A stretch of 37,693 bases of DNA from an uncultured Prevotellaceae bacterium. Its GTDB lineage: Bacteria > Bacteroidota > Bacteroidia > Bacteroidales > Bacteroidaceae. Shown here piece by piece: positions 21,565-31,240 of the stretch (position 1 is the stretch's first letter; the number at the start of each line of letters is the position of its first letter). Where the stretch lies: assembly GCA_902774925.1 (NCBI GenBank), contig CACYKE010000047.1:1-37693 (forward strand), read 5' to 3'. The translations under genes were made by a program, and so were the position numbers. Below the pieces are notes generated by a model. That model was not told the origin of the DNA. It did not search any database and saw only the letters and a program-made list of their open reading frames with translations.

Positions 21565-23946
21565 TCAGTCTTGGAAATAAACTTTCTTCACTCGCGAGCT
21601 GATACTGGTGAGTACTTCGTAGGGGATAGTCTGAAGCACATCCGAGAGCACCGTTACGGGCAGATGCTCACCAAAAATTTCCACCATATCGCCTTCCTGA
21701 CAGTCAATATCGGTCACGTCAATCATGGCCACATCCATGCAAATATTACCTACATAGGGAGCCTTTTGTCCGTTCACCAGACAATAGCAAGCCCCGCGTC
21801 CCAGATGGCGGTTCAGACCGTCGGCATAACCAATAGGAATGGCAGCAATGACGGAGTCGCGCGTTAAAACGCCCTTACGGCTATAGCCCACCGTTTCCTC
21901 CTTCGGCACATGACGAAGCTGGAGGATGGTCGTTTTCAGAGTGCTGACGGTATGAAGGATACGATTGTCGCGTGGATCGACGCCATAGAGTCCAAGGCCG
22001 AGACGGCACATATCCATCTGTCGCTCCGGGAAATGCTCGATAGCGGCAGAATTATCCATGTGGCGCAGAATCTTATGACTGAAAGCGGCCTGGAGTTTCT
22101 TGCTGCCCTCATCGAACTTACGGAACTGCTCTGCTGAGAATCGGTCGAAGTCGTCACTATCGGAACCTACAAAATGCGAGAATACAGAGCGCGGAATGAT
22201 GGCATTCTGCGACTTCAGACGACGAATCAACTCGTCGATATCCTTCTCCGGATCAAAGCCCAACCGGTGCATTCCCGTATCAAGCTTAATGTGTACGGGC
22301 CATCCGTTAATACCTTGTTGCTCGGCAGCACGGATGAGGGCATCCATCAATCGGAACGAATATACTTCCGGTTCGAGGTCGTAGTCGAACATCGTCTTGA
22401 AGGCTGTCATCTCCGGATTCATAATCATGATGTTCTGCGTAATACCGTTGCGGCGCAGGGTGACACCCTCGTCGGCAACAGCGACGGCAAGATAATCGAC
22501 ACGATGGTCCTGAAGGGTCTTTGCCACCTCTACGGCTCCAGCTCCGTAAGCGTCGGCCTTGACCATGCAGACGAGTTTGGTTTCGGGTTTCAGGAACGAA
22601 CGGTAGTAATTGAGGTTATCGACAACGGCATTGAGGTTGACCTCAAGGATGGTCTCGTGCACTTTTTGCTCCAGTTGTTCGGTAATACGGTCGAAACCGA
22701 AGTCGCGCGCTCCCTTAATCAGAATCACCGCATCGTGCAACTGACGGAAGACGTCGCTACGCAGGAATTTCCCCGTGCGCTCGAAGAAATGCTGTTCTTT
22801 CAGCGTAAAGAGGTTTCGCTGCGCGTTGATGCGGGGACCGATGGCAATGAGATGCTGTACGCCACGCTCGACGCAAAGGCTATTGACCTTGCTGTAAAGG
22901 TCGTAGTCGCTCATGCCGCTCTGGTAGATGTCGCTAAGAATCAACGTGCGCTGGGTCTCCTCGCGACGAGCCATGAAGTCGAGGGCGATATTGAGCGAAT
23001 TGATGTCGGAATTATACGAGTCGTTGATGAGGGTACAGCCGTGCTGTCCCTCCTTCACTTCCAGTCGCATGGCAACAGGTTCGAGGCGTGCCATACGCTC
23101 GCTGAGCTGTTCGGGAGTGACACCCAAATACAGTGCCGTGGCAGCAACCGCCAACGAACACTCCACCGAAGCCTCATCAATGAAAGGCAACTGGTACATC
23201 GGCAGCAGCTCGTCGCGTCGCCAGCCGATACGCTTTCCCTTGAAGTCGGAACGTCGGATACAACGGCTCACGAGATCGTCGTCGGCATTGTATATGACAG
23301 CCTGCGCATCGTGGAACAACTGCAGTTTTTCCATACATTTCTCCTCCAGCGAGCGGAAATTCTCCTGATGCGGTGCACCGATAGACGTCAGCACGCCAAT
23401 AGTCGGCTGAATGATGTCTGCCAAAGCCGGCATCTCACCCGGTTGACTAATGCCTGCCTCAAACAATCCTATCTCCGTCTGTTCGTTCAGCAACCAAACA
23501 GACAACGGCACTCCAATCTGCGAATTGAAACTCTTGGGCGAACGCGTCACGCGGTGATTGGGCGACAACACCTGATAGAGCCACTCCTTAACCATCGTCT
23601 TTCCGTTTGAACCCGTAATACCCACTACGGGAATATCGAACTCATCACGATGGCGCTCAGCCAGTCGCTGCAGGGCTTCAAGGGGTGAGGGAACCACCAG
23701 AAAATTGGCGTCAGACGGTATGTCGGCAGGCATATCGCTGACAACAAAGTTGCGCACGCCGCGACGATAGAGGTCCGCAATATAGTGATGTCCGTCGTTG
23801 CGTTGGGTTTTCAACGCAAAAAACAGCGTCTCTTCAGGAAAACACAGCGAGCGACTGTCAGTAAGCAGCCACCCTACGAATGCATCGGCTGTGCCTATGC
23901 GACGTGCTCCAATGAGCGTAGTAATCTTTTCTATTGTGTAATTCAT
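21565..23946 (-). CDS. murF-alr: Bifunctional MurF ligase / alanine racemase
   Basis: A 793-residue fusion known in Bacteroidetes. Residues 1-425 are MurF (UDP-MurNAc-tripeptide:D-Ala-D-Ala ligase) with the ATP loop G109-I-T-G-S-N-G-K116-T and central N-D-S-Y-N. Residues 430-793 are alanine racemase, with the PLP lysine K463 in M-V-K-A-D-A-Y-G and the C-terminal P-I-G-Y-A-D-G. One cytoplasmic protein would thus make D-Ala and join D-Ala-D-Ala to the peptidoglycan precursor. The start overlaps the GSCFA gene's stop by four bases (ATGA), so translation is coupled. Confidence 0.95.
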   Translation of the reverse strand: MNYTIEKITTLIGARRIGTADAFVGWLLTDSRSLCFPEETLFFALKTQRNDGHHYIADLYRRGVRNFVVSDMPADIPSDANFLVVPSPLEALQRLAERHRDEFDIPVVGITGSNGKTMVKEWLYQVLSPNHRVTRSPKSFNSQIGVPLSVWLLNEQTEIGLFEAGISQPGEMPALADIIQPTIGVLTSIGAPHQENFRSLEEKCMEKLQLFHDAQAVIYNADDDLVSRCIRRSDFKGKRIGWRRDELLPMYQLPFIDEASVECSLAVAATALYLGVTPEQLSERMARLEPVAMRLEVKEGQHGCTLINDSYNSDINSLNIALDFMARREETQRTLILSDIYQSGMSDYDLYSKVNSLCVERGVQHLIAIGPRINAQRNLFTLKEQHFFERTGKFLRSDVFRQLHDAVILIKGARDFGFDRITEQLEQKVHETILEVNLNAVVDNLNYYRSFLKPETKLVCMVKADAYGAGAVEVAKTLQDHRVDYLAVAVADEGVTLRRNGITQNIMIMNPEMTAFKTMFDYDLEPEVYSFRLMDALIRAAEQQGINGWPVHIKLDTGMHRLGFDPEKDIDELIRRLKSQNAIIPRSVFSHFVGSDSDDFDRFSAEQFRKFDEGSKKLQAAFSHKILRHMDNSAAIEHFPERQMDMCRLGLGLYGVDPRDNRILHTVSTLKTTILQLRHVPKEETVGYSRKGVLTRDSVIAAIPIGYADGLNRHLGRGACYCLVNGQKAPYVGNICMDVAMIDVTDIDCQEGDMVEIFGEHLPVTVLSDVLQTIPYEVLTSISSRVKKVYFQD

Positions 23947-24752
23947 AGTGCAAAAGTACTGTATTTTTTTCGTAATTCCGCTACTTTTAACATAGTTTTA
24001 TCCATTAAAGCGCGATATTCCTCAGAATCGGGGTTGAAGGGCTTGTGTCCTAACGCTTGTTTCAGCGGTCGCCACTCGTCGAGAAACGCTTTGGCCTCAG
24101 GTGAGAAATAGCTCTCCACCAGTCGTTCCCAGATATATTCTACCGCCTGGGCAGAAGGGTGCAGCATGTCCGCAGCATAGAATCGGTAGTCGCGCAATTC
24201 GTCCATCACGATTTCGTAGGCAGAGAAATATGTCATGTGGCCTGCGATTCGGTCGCAGGCTAATACCTTCTCTATCGCCAACAGCAACGTCGCTTTCGAC
24301 ACCTGGCTCTCGTGATAACCATACTTCCGATAGCGGATGGGACTTACCGTCATCACCACGCGGACATCGGGACGACGCCCACGAAGCACCGCAATAGCCT
24401 GTTGCAGATAGTCGGCACAGGCATCGACGGAGAGTTTCTCTTCCTGAAAGAGCACTTGCGGACGTTTCTCGCAGTTGTCCACAATCTCGCCCGTTTCCTT
24501 CAGTCTGTAGATATGGTTGGTGCCTAATGTCAGGAAAACGATGCGAGGGGAAACCTCACAACGCGTGATTGTATGCAGCACGGAAGCAGGATTATACATC
24601 GTCCCGTAAGGGTTCACCGTCACGGGAAAGCCTTCTTCGCGGAACCTTTGTCCGATGGAGTCAGCAAAGCACGACCCCACAAAGAGCAGTTCTTCGCATG
24701 GTTCGATGCGGAAGTCCGGCTTCGCAATATCAACAATCGTCCTAAATTCCAT
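23943..24752 (-). CDS. GSCFA domain protein (SGNH-hydrolase-like)
   Basis: A 269-residue protein with the family name motif at residues 26-30 (F-V-G-S-C-F-A-D-S-I-G), a block L-T-L-G-T-N-H-I-Y-R, and a C-terminal A-D-M-L-H-P-S-A-Q-A-V-E-Y-I-W-E. Together these resemble the Ser, Asn and Asp/His blocks of SGNH/GDSL esterases. The substrate is unknown. It starts one base after the stop of fkp and overlaps murF-alr, so fkp-GSCFA-murF-alr is an operon, which suggests an envelope-glycan role. Confidence 0.88.
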   Translation of the reverse strand: MEFRTIVDIAKPDFRIEPCEELLFVGSCFADSIGQRFREEGFPVTVNPYGTMYNPASVLHTITRCEVSPRIVFLTLGTNHIYRLKETGEIVDNCEKRPQVLFQEEKLSVDACADYLQQAIAVLRGRRPDVRVVMTVSPIRYRKYGYHESQVSKATLLLAIEKVLACDRIAGHMTYFSAYEIVMDELRDYRFYAADMLHPSAQAVEYIWERLVESYFSPEAKAFLDEWRPLKQALGHKPFNPDSEEYRALMDKTMLKVAELRKKYSTFAL

Positions 24753-24753
24753 C

Positions 24754-27318
24754 TTAACTCCTTGAAACCTGCAGGCCCTTCTTCGACAATGTCATCTCCA
24801 CAAAACGCGCATTGGCATTCGGCTGTGCGGCTGTCAGCGTCTGTTTGATGCGCCCTGCAGCCTCAGGATCCTTCGCCACCATATAGAGATAACCACCGCC
24901 ACCGGCACCAGGCAATTTATAGCCCAGACACAGGTCGTCGATAAGGTTGGTAATCTGCCGCACACTATCCGGATTCGTACCACTATCTATCAGTTGGTTC
25001 TGTTCCCACGTCTTACGAATGAGCAGTCCCATGCGTTGGAAGTCCTGACGCTGCAGGGCTTCGTACATATCCTGTGCGTGAGCCTTCATAGCCCGCAACT
25101 GACGCAGTTCGCCACCATGATTCAGGAACATCCGTCGCACAATCTCGGCCAAAATCTTCTTAGCCGTCCGTGTCACACCCGTATAATATAATAGGTGACA
25201 TTGCTGATACTCGGGTTGTGTATAGATGTCGTCCGGCAACCACCGAACCAGCGGGTTCTGGTCGAAGCCGCGCTGCGTCTCCAGCAGTTTCACACCGCCT
25301 AAGACACCACCGAACTGATCCTGCCAACCGCCGCCCGTTGTCAACAGCTGCTCAAGAACCAGCGTGCGTTTGCCAATCTCGTTCTTATCCCATCCCAGTC
25401 CGCAGAAATCGCTGACGGCACCCAGCACCGTCGAAGCGAGAATGCTCGACGTGCCCAGTCCGCTACCTGCAGGAATGGCCGACAACAGCGTCAGTTCGAT
25501 ACCGCTGCCAAAGGCCTCCAACTGTTCACGCAACGACGCATATGTCTGTTGCGAGAATCCCGGTTGGAAACCTGCCAACACCAGCGATGCCTTGGGAATG
25601 GAGAAGGGCGAACCCACCTTATTATATGCTGCGAGTTGCTCGTACGTCTCTACCACCTCCATCGCACCGAGGTCGATGCTTCGCAATACGATATGCGGCG
25701 TCTGACAGGGCTTTACGTAGGCCTGCAACGGAGGTTGTCCGTTCAGTTCTATGGCGATGTTGACCACCGAACCACCCTCCATCAGACAGTAGGGCGGCGT
25801 GTCGGTCCATCCGCCTGCCAAATCGATACGTACCGGCGAACGACCCCACACGATTTGGTCGTGATATACCGACAATTGCGGTTGCTGCTTCACGGCCAGT
25901 GCACTTGCCGTAAGTCCTTCCCGCAACAACGAGAAGGCTCCGTTGCTATCACCGCGGAACATGGCATCATGGATACGTGTCATCAAGGGAGCATCAGCCG
26001 GAACAGGCTCCGGCAGGGGAATCTGCATCTTCTCAAACTCCCGTGCCGCATCGTCCAAATCCAACTGGTAGAACACGCTATGCTGCCAGTTCCTTGCCAA
26101 TGCAGGCCAGTTTTCGCCACGGAACTTCCGACGCTGCGCAAACAACCTCTGCAGATTGGCTCTCTCCGCCAGTTCATTACTATTTACTGCCTCATCAATC
26201 CGATAGCGGCGCACCTCGTAATCCGTCTCGCCTACTGGCACCACATCGATACATTCGCCTGGCTCCAACGTAATATCCCAGTCGTTCTCAGGCACACCCG
26301 TCACCACATTGTCGTGCGTCAGCGTCCAGCGCGGACCCACAAAACTGTTCTCAATCCAGATATTATAGTTCTCCTCCGTAAACCGATAATGCGTAATGGT
26401 GTTTTGCGTGAAAATGCTCGGATGCGGTTTGCGGTCGTTATGCATGATGCTGCGCTGGTCGTTCACGATATTCTGAATGGCCACCGTCGAACTGATCATC
26501 TCGCGCGACGTGCCGAAATGATAGAACTCACCGCCTGGCAACGGCACCACAGCCACCGTCAGCGACTTCAGTTCCGAGTCGTCAATGGTGGGATTGGTCC
26601 CCAGTGCACAACCGAACTCCGAATACAAATCATATTCGCGGAGATTCATGCCATCGGTTTCTCCGTTGCCCGCAGTGCTGCGCTTCTTCAACAGCCGCAC
26701 CGCCTTGTCGCTCAACATCCAGATGCCGATATCCGTCAGATAGAAGTGGTCCTTCAGCAACTCCGTCAGCGTCTCCGTCGACGGCTTCTGCAACATCTGC
26801 TTCAACACGTTCGGCGTACGGCGGTCGCTCACGAATACCCCGTGGTTCTTGGCGATAGAGGCGTCCAGCCACAAGCCGTAACACACCACATCGGCCTCGG
26901 GAATCTCTCCGATGCGCTCGGCAGCACGGATATACACGTCGCCACTGACAATCATCGTCGTCAGACTGCGCGGCGCCTGTTTCATCATCCGCTCATACAA
27001 CGGCAACTGCAGGTCCATCAGCGTCTGCGACAACCGCTGACCGCGCTCCCAGCGGAATACGGGGATGGGCGTCAACACCTTGCCACTGACGGCATACGAC
27101 GGCAACCGCTTGCTCTGTCCTCCGGCATGCAGAATGATACAACGCTCGCCCTGCAACCATTTTTCGGCCTGCTGCAACACCCACGTAGTACCTCCACCCG
27201 ACCCCAACCGATGGCCGATAGGGTCACACGTGCAGAAGTATTCGTCATGCGACAAACCAGTCACTTCATGGAAGCTTTCCACCACATTTGGGGGCAACGA
27301 CAATAGTTTCTTCATCAT
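24754..27318 (-). CDS. fkp: Bifunctional fucokinase / L-fucose-1-P guanylyltransferase (Fkp)
   Basis: About 854 residues from the ATG pair at 27318/27315; an in-frame GTG at 27327 is less likely. The N-terminal half is the GDP-fucose pyrophosphorylase (L-H-A-G-G-Q-S-K-R-L-P, then S-G-K-V-L-T-P-I-P-V-F-R-W). The C-terminal half is a GHMP kinase (W-G-R-S-P-V-R-I-D-L-A-G-G-W-T-D, P-A-G-S-G-L-G-T-S-S, G-A-G-G-G-G-Y). It turns L-fucose plus ATP and GTP into GDP-L-fucose for capsule and glycoprotein fucosylation. B. fragilis Fkp has 949 residues; here about 70 residues between the pyrophosphorylase beta-helix and the kinase seem absent. It is divergent from fucP. Confidence 0.93.
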   Translation of the reverse strand: MMKKLLSLPPNVVESFHEVTGLSHDEYFCTCDPIGHRLGSGGGTTWVLQQAEKWLQGERCIILHAGGQSKRLPSYAVSGKVLTPIPVFRWERGQRLSQTLMDLQLPLYERMMKQAPRSLTTMIVSGDVYIRAAERIGEIPEADVVCYGLWLDASIAKNHGVFVSDRRTPNVLKQMLQKPSTETLTELLKDHFYLTDIGIWMLSDKAVRLLKKRSTAGNGETDGMNLREYDLYSEFGCALGTNPTIDDSELKSLTVAVVPLPGGEFYHFGTSREMISSTVAIQNIVNDQRSIMHNDRKPHPSIFTQNTITHYRFTEENYNIWIENSFVGPRWTLTHDNVVTGVPENDWDITLEPGECIDVVPVGETDYEVRRYRIDEAVNSNELAERANLQRLFAQRRKFRGENWPALARNWQHSVFYQLDLDDAAREFEKMQIPLPEPVPADAPLMTRIHDAMFRGDSNGAFSLLREGLTASALAVKQQPQLSVYHDQIVWGRSPVRIDLAGGWTDTPPYCLMEGGSVVNIAIELNGQPPLQAYVKPCQTPHIVLRSIDLGAMEVVETYEQLAAYNKVGSPFSIPKASLVLAGFQPGFSQQTYASLREQLEAFGSGIELTLLSAIPAGSGLGTSSILASTVLGAVSDFCGLGWDKNEIGKRTLVLEQLLTTGGGWQDQFGGVLGGVKLLETQRGFDQNPLVRWLPDDIYTQPEYQQCHLLYYTGVTRTAKKILAEIVRRMFLNHGGELRQLRAMKAHAQDMYEALQRQDFQRMGLLIRKTWEQNQLIDSGTNPDSVRQITNLIDDLCLGYKLPGAGGGGYLYMVAKDPEAAGRIKQTLTAAQPNANARFVEMTLSKKGLQVSRS

Positions 27319-27337
27319 ATTTCTCACATTTTCTTTG

Positions 27338-27345
27338 CAAAGTTA
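27338..27345 (-). promoter_or_regulatory. -7 promoter box for the fkp operon
   Basis: TAACTTTG on the minus strand, about 20 bases before the fkp ATG; divergent from the fucP promoter. Confidence 0.75.
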
Positions 27346-27367
27346 GCAATTTTTCATCAAAAATTAC

Positions 27368-27375
27368 TATCTTTG
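27368..27375 (+). promoter_or_regulatory. -7 promoter box for fucP
   Basis: TATCTTTG, 24 bases before the fucP ATG at 27399. The two -7 boxes in this 80-bp region face away from each other, allowing joint control of fucose uptake and activation. Confidence 0.75.
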
Positions 27376-27398
27376 CCGAAAAATAAACATACTAAGCG

Positions 27399-28727
27399 AT
27401 GAAACTACTCCAAAACAAGACATTCTCCCTCAACGAAGCCAGCGGTTTCCTGCCCGCTTTCGTGCTCATCACGGCATGTTTCGCACTATGGGGTTTTGCC
27501 AACAACGTCACCACACCCATGGTCGGCACGTTCTCAAAAATATTCCGCATCAGCACCTTCGAAAGCACGCTGGTGCCTGTGACATTCAATCTGGGATACT
27601 TCCTCATGGCATTTCCCGCAGCGCTCTTCATCCAGCGCTACTCATTCAAATGGGGCGTCATCGTCGGACTCGGCCTCTATGCCGCGGGGTCACTGCTCTT
27701 CCTCCCTGCCAGAGCCATCGGCTCCTTCTACCCCTTCCTCATGTCCTATTTCATTATGACCTGCGGACTGTCGTTCCTCGAGACGTCGTGTAACCCTTAT
27801 ATTTACTGTATGGGAGGCGAACAGTCGGGCATCCAGCGCCTCAATGCCGCTCAGGCCTTCAATGCGCTAGGGGGCGTTGCCGGCATGTTCCTGGCAACAG
27901 TCGTCCACTCACAAATCAGCACGACAGACACTCAGGACCGTCTCAACATGCCACTCCAGCAGTTCAACATTCTGAAGGATCACGACCTCGGCGTGCTCAT
28001 CCAACCCTACATCCTCATCGGCGCCGTTGTTGTCATCATCCTTGTCGTCATCTGGCTCACGCGCATGCCTGATTTCAAGACTGACGATGCCCAGAAACCC
28101 CTCAAAACCGTCCTCAGCGAGCTGTTCCAATACGAGAACTACCGCGAGGGCGTGCTGGCCGAGTTCTGCTACGTCGGTGCCCAAGTGGCTTGTTGGACCT
28201 TTATCATTCAATATGGCACACGCATCTTCATGGCCGAGGGCATGGCCGAACAGAATGCCGACCTCACAGCCCAGAAGTTCAATGTCATTGCCCTGTGTTT
28301 CTTTGCCGCCAGCCGTTTCATCTGCACATGGCTCATGCAGTGGTTCACACCGGCACGTCTGCTGTCGTCAGCAGCCATCATCGGCATCGTCGCTGTCTTT
28401 GGCGCCATCACCTTCACCGACCGCAACGGCATCTATTGCCTCGTCGCCGTCAGCATCTGCCTGTCGCTCATGTTCCCAACCATCTACGGCTTGGCCCTGC
28501 ATGGTATAGGCGAAAACATCAAGATAGCCGGTGCCGGACTTATCATGGCCATCTTGGGCGGGTCATTCTTCCCACCCATTCAGGCAGCCATCATCGAAAG
28601 CAATATCAGCATCCTCGGACTGCCCAGCACCAACATCTCGTTCGTTATTCCGATGCTTTGTCTGGCTGTGGTTGCGTGGTATGGTCACCGCGCCTACGTA
28701 CGGCTCTCCATCCGAGGTACACGATAA
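27399..28727 (+). CDS. fucP: L-fucose:H+ symporter (FucP-type MFS)
   Basis: A 442-residue inner-membrane protein with about 12 membrane segments. The N-terminal part reads F-A-L-W-G-F-A-N-N-V-T-T-P-M, close to the F-x-x-W-G-x-x-N signature of FucP/GluP sugar symporters. F-L-E-T-S-C-N-P-Y and R-L-N-A-A-Q-A-F-N also match. It would import L-fucose released from host glycans, feeding the divergent fkp. The last 83 bases overlap the 3' end of the convergent YfhO-family gene. Confidence 0.9.
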   Translation: MKLLQNKTFSLNEASGFLPAFVLITACFALWGFANNVTTPMVGTFSKIFRISTFESTLVPVTFNLGYFLMAFPAALFIQRYSFKWGVIVGLGLYAAGSLLFLPARAIGSFYPFLMSYFIMTCGLSFLETSCNPYIYCMGGEQSGIQRLNAAQAFNALGGVAGMFLATVVHSQISTTDTQDRLNMPLQQFNILKDHDLGVLIQPYILIGAVVVIILVVIWLTRMPDFKTDDAQKPLKTVLSELFQYENYREGVLAEFCYVGAQVACWTFIIQYGTRIFMAEGMAEQNADLTAQKFNVIALCFFAASRFICTWLMQWFTPARLLSSAAIIGIVAVFGAITFTDRNGIYCLVAVSICLSLMFPTIYGLALHGIGENIKIAGAGLIMAILGGSFFPPIQAAIIESNISILGLPSTNISFVIPMLCLAVVAWYGHRAYVRLSIRGTR

Positions 28728-31167
28728 GCAGCAACAGCACGACATAAGCCGAATAGGCCGCCGTCTCCGTACGGTCGATACTCTTCGGGAAGAAACTCAG
28801 CACCACCTCGTGCTTGCCGGGCTTCACCTTCAGTGCGCGCAGCACGTAGTCCACGCGACCCAACTCCGTCTCTTCGCCGTCCACTGTTGCCGTCCATCCG
28901 GGATAGTATATCTCTGAGAACACAACGACGCCGCCCTTGTCCGAATTCACCTCGTAGGTCAGCTGGTTGGGCTCGTAGGCCTTGATGTTCACCACGCTCA
29001 GCGTATCCTGCACGACAGCGTCCCCCAGCTGTTCGCGGAACTTCTTGTCGGCAACGGCCTCATGGCGCAGCGCCACTTTTCCCGTCATCGCCAGCTCCTC
29101 ATTGGCATTGTCCACGTAGTTCACCTTGTCCACAAACCACGCATTGCCGTACGTATATGGATTCTCCAGCGGCACGGTCTGTCCACCCTGCAACGGCAGG
29201 ATGAAGTATTTCGTGTTCAGCATGTTCAGCACGGGATAGATGCTGTCACCGTTCACCTGCGTCATATCGCCCGCAGCACCGGCCACAGCGCGATACACAC
29301 CAGTGATCTCATTGTTGATATAGGCCTCCACCAGTTCCTGATAACGGCGCAGCTTCGCAGCATGGTAACCACCGATGCTCTTCACGTAGAACGAGGTCTC
29401 GTTCTCGTTGAAGGTCGACGTCGCCAGGTTCAGCACGCGGTAGTCCAGCGACTTGTCCTGCAGGATGTGGTCAATGGCGTCCGACTTCTCGATAGGCGCC
29501 TCGCGCATCGACTTCGACACAAACATCTCGTCGTTCAGGTAGCGCTTGTTCACCTGCCACATGTCCACCAGACACAACACCGTCAGCACACCCACCATCA
29601 GTTCCTTGCGTACCTTATTATATTGATACAGCAACAGCATGGCCGTGCCCACGACGATGATCCAGAACGAACGCCAGCAGTCGGCGGTAAACATGGCGAC
29701 ACGCATGTCCGTCAGGTTCTTCGTCAGCGGCTGCAGGTGCTCTGCCGGCAACTGACTCAGCTGCTGAGCCTCGGTACTGCTGATAAAGTCGCTGAAGAAC
29801 ATTTTCGGCATCAGCGCAAACAGCAGCACCATGCCTGCCGTCAGTGCAAACGACGTGTACAACCACGGTGCCTGCTTTTTCAGCAGCTGCGGCTCGTCCA
29901 CGATTTTCTTCAGTGCCAGCAATGCCAGCAGGGGTATGGTGAATTCCGCAATGACCAGTATCGACGATACCGTTCGGAACTTCGCATACATCGGTATGTT
30001 GTCGATGAAGAAGTCGGTGAATGGCATGAAGTGCTTTCCCCACGACAACAGGATCGACAAGATGGTCACCGCCAGCAACGCCCACTTCATCGGGCCTTTC
30101 ACGATGAACAATCCGAGGATAAACAGCATCATCACAAAGGCACCGACATACACCGGACCCATCGTCATCGGCTGCTCGCCCCAGTACTGCCCTATCTGCT
30201 GGTAGATGCTCTCATACTCCGGAGCGGCTTTCTCCATGGCCGTCTTGTTGCGCGACATCGGCACCGACGCTCCACCCTTTGTGTTTGGCACCAGCAGCGT
30301 CCACGTCTCGTCTATGCCGTAACTCCACTGCGTGATGTAGTCACGCTCCAGTCCGCTCGACGTCTGGTTGCCGGAGTTCTCCTTCACCAGCTCACTCTTG
30401 CCGCGCATTGACTCCTGACCGTAGGACCACGTATGATACAGGTTCGACAGGTTCAGTGCTACGGCTATCGCGCCCGCCACCAGACACGCGCCGGTGGCTT
30501 TCAGCAGGTGCGTATATTCCTTTTTCCGCAGTCCGTCAATGATGAACGCAATGACCATCGCCAGCACAATAAACAGATAGTAATACGTCATCTGCACGTG
30601 GTTGGCCGATATTTCCAGCGCCCCAAACAGTGCCGTCACCAACAGTCCCAACAGGTATTTCCCGCGATAGGCCAGCACGAGGCCCGCAATCATCGGGGGC
30701 AGATAGGCCAGTGCTATCACCTTCCAGATATGCCCTGCGGCAATGATGATGAAGAAATAGCTCGAGAATGCCCATACCACGCCGCCCAGCATGGCCAGAT
30801 ACCAGCGGAAGTCGAAGGCACGCAGCAGGATATAGAATCCCAGCAGGTACGCAAACACATACCACACGTTTTCCGGCAGCCACAGGTGGTAAGCCTTCTC
30901 CGCCTGCTGCAACAGCTCCGTACTCTTGTACGACGGCGCTATCTGGTATGTCGGCATGCCGCCGAACAGCGCGTTCGTCCATCGCGACCGCTCACCGGTG
31001 CGCTGGTAGTATTCCGATGCCTCCTGTCCTGCACCCCTGCTGGCCGACGAGTCGTGCCTGTAGAGGATGCGTCCCTCGATGTCGGCAGGGAAGAAATAGG
31101 CAAACGATATTACTGCAAAAAGAACCACTGCCACGATGTCTGGCAGCCACTGTTTGAAATTTTTCAT
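28645..31167 (-). CDS. YfhO-family polytopic membrane protein
   Basis: An 840-residue protein from the ATG at 31167 (MKNFKQWLPDIVAVVLFAVI); the longer frame would run through the promoter. It has about 12-13 membrane segments in a GT-C-like layout. D-H-D-S-S-A-S-R and F-G-G-M-P-T-Y-Q lie early in the first periplasmic loop, and a soluble C-terminal domain has Y-Y-P-G-W-T-A-T-V-D-G. These are YfhO-family signatures. YfhO in Firmicutes is linked to teichoic-acid glycosylation; in Bacteroidetes the family is common and uncharacterised, so envelope glycosyl transfer is inferred. Divergent from the nucleosidase gene. Confidence 0.85.
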   Translation of the reverse strand: MKNFKQWLPDIVAVVLFAVISFAYFFPADIEGRILYRHDSSASRGAGQEASEYYQRTGERSRWTNALFGGMPTYQIAPSYKSTELLQQAEKAYHLWLPENVWYVFAYLLGFYILLRAFDFRWYLAMLGGVVWAFSSYFFIIIAAGHIWKVIALAYLPPMIAGLVLAYRGKYLLGLLVTALFGALEISANHVQMTYYYLFIVLAMVIAFIIDGLRKKEYTHLLKATGACLVAGAIAVALNLSNLYHTWSYGQESMRGKSELVKENSGNQTSSGLERDYITQWSYGIDETWTLLVPNTKGGASVPMSRNKTAMEKAAPEYESIYQQIGQYWGEQPMTMGPVYVGAFVMMLFILGLFIVKGPMKWALLAVTILSILLSWGKHFMPFTDFFIDNIPMYAKFRTVSSILVIAEFTIPLLALLALKKIVDEPQLLKKQAPWLYTSFALTAGMVLLFALMPKMFFSDFISSTEAQQLSQLPAEHLQPLTKNLTDMRVAMFTADCWRSFWIIVVGTAMLLLYQYNKVRKELMVGVLTVLCLVDMWQVNKRYLNDEMFVSKSMREAPIEKSDAIDHILQDKSLDYRVLNLATSTFNENETSFYVKSIGGYHAAKLRRYQELVEAYINNEITGVYRAVAGAAGDMTQVNGDSIYPVLNMLNTKYFILPLQGGQTVPLENPYTYGNAWFVDKVNYVDNANEELAMTGKVALRHEAVADKKFREQLGDAVVQDTLSVVNIKAYEPNQLTYEVNSDKGGVVVFSEIYYPGWTATVDGEETELGRVDYVLRALKVKPGKHEVVLSFFPKSIDRTETAAYSAYVVLLLLIVYLGWRAVRRRGDHTTQPQPDKASE

Positions 31168-31182
31168 AACGCTTTCTCTATA

Positions 31183-31228
31183 TTTTGCGTGCAAAGTTAC
31201 AAATTTTTTCGTAACTTTGCACGCAAAA
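31183..31228. promoter_or_regulatory. Mirror-image divergent promoter (18-bp perfect inverted repeat)
   Basis: TTTTGCGTGCAAAGTTAC, 10-nt spacer, GTAACTTTGCACGCAAAA. Each arm holds a -7 box (TAACTTTG at 31212-31219 on plus; 31192-31199 on minus), and the outer TTTTGC of each arm sits about where the other promoter's -33 should be. It serves the YfhO gene (minus) and the pfs-luxS operon (plus). Confidence 0.8.
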
Positions 31229-31240
31229 AGCAAAAAAGAT

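Noticed and set aside
22174-23610. Plus-strand frame of 478 codons
   Set aside because: Antisense to murF-alr, whose catalytic motifs are all present.
25549-27306. Plus-strand frame of 585 codons
   Set aside because: Antisense to fkp; long open antisense frames arise from its GC-biased codons.
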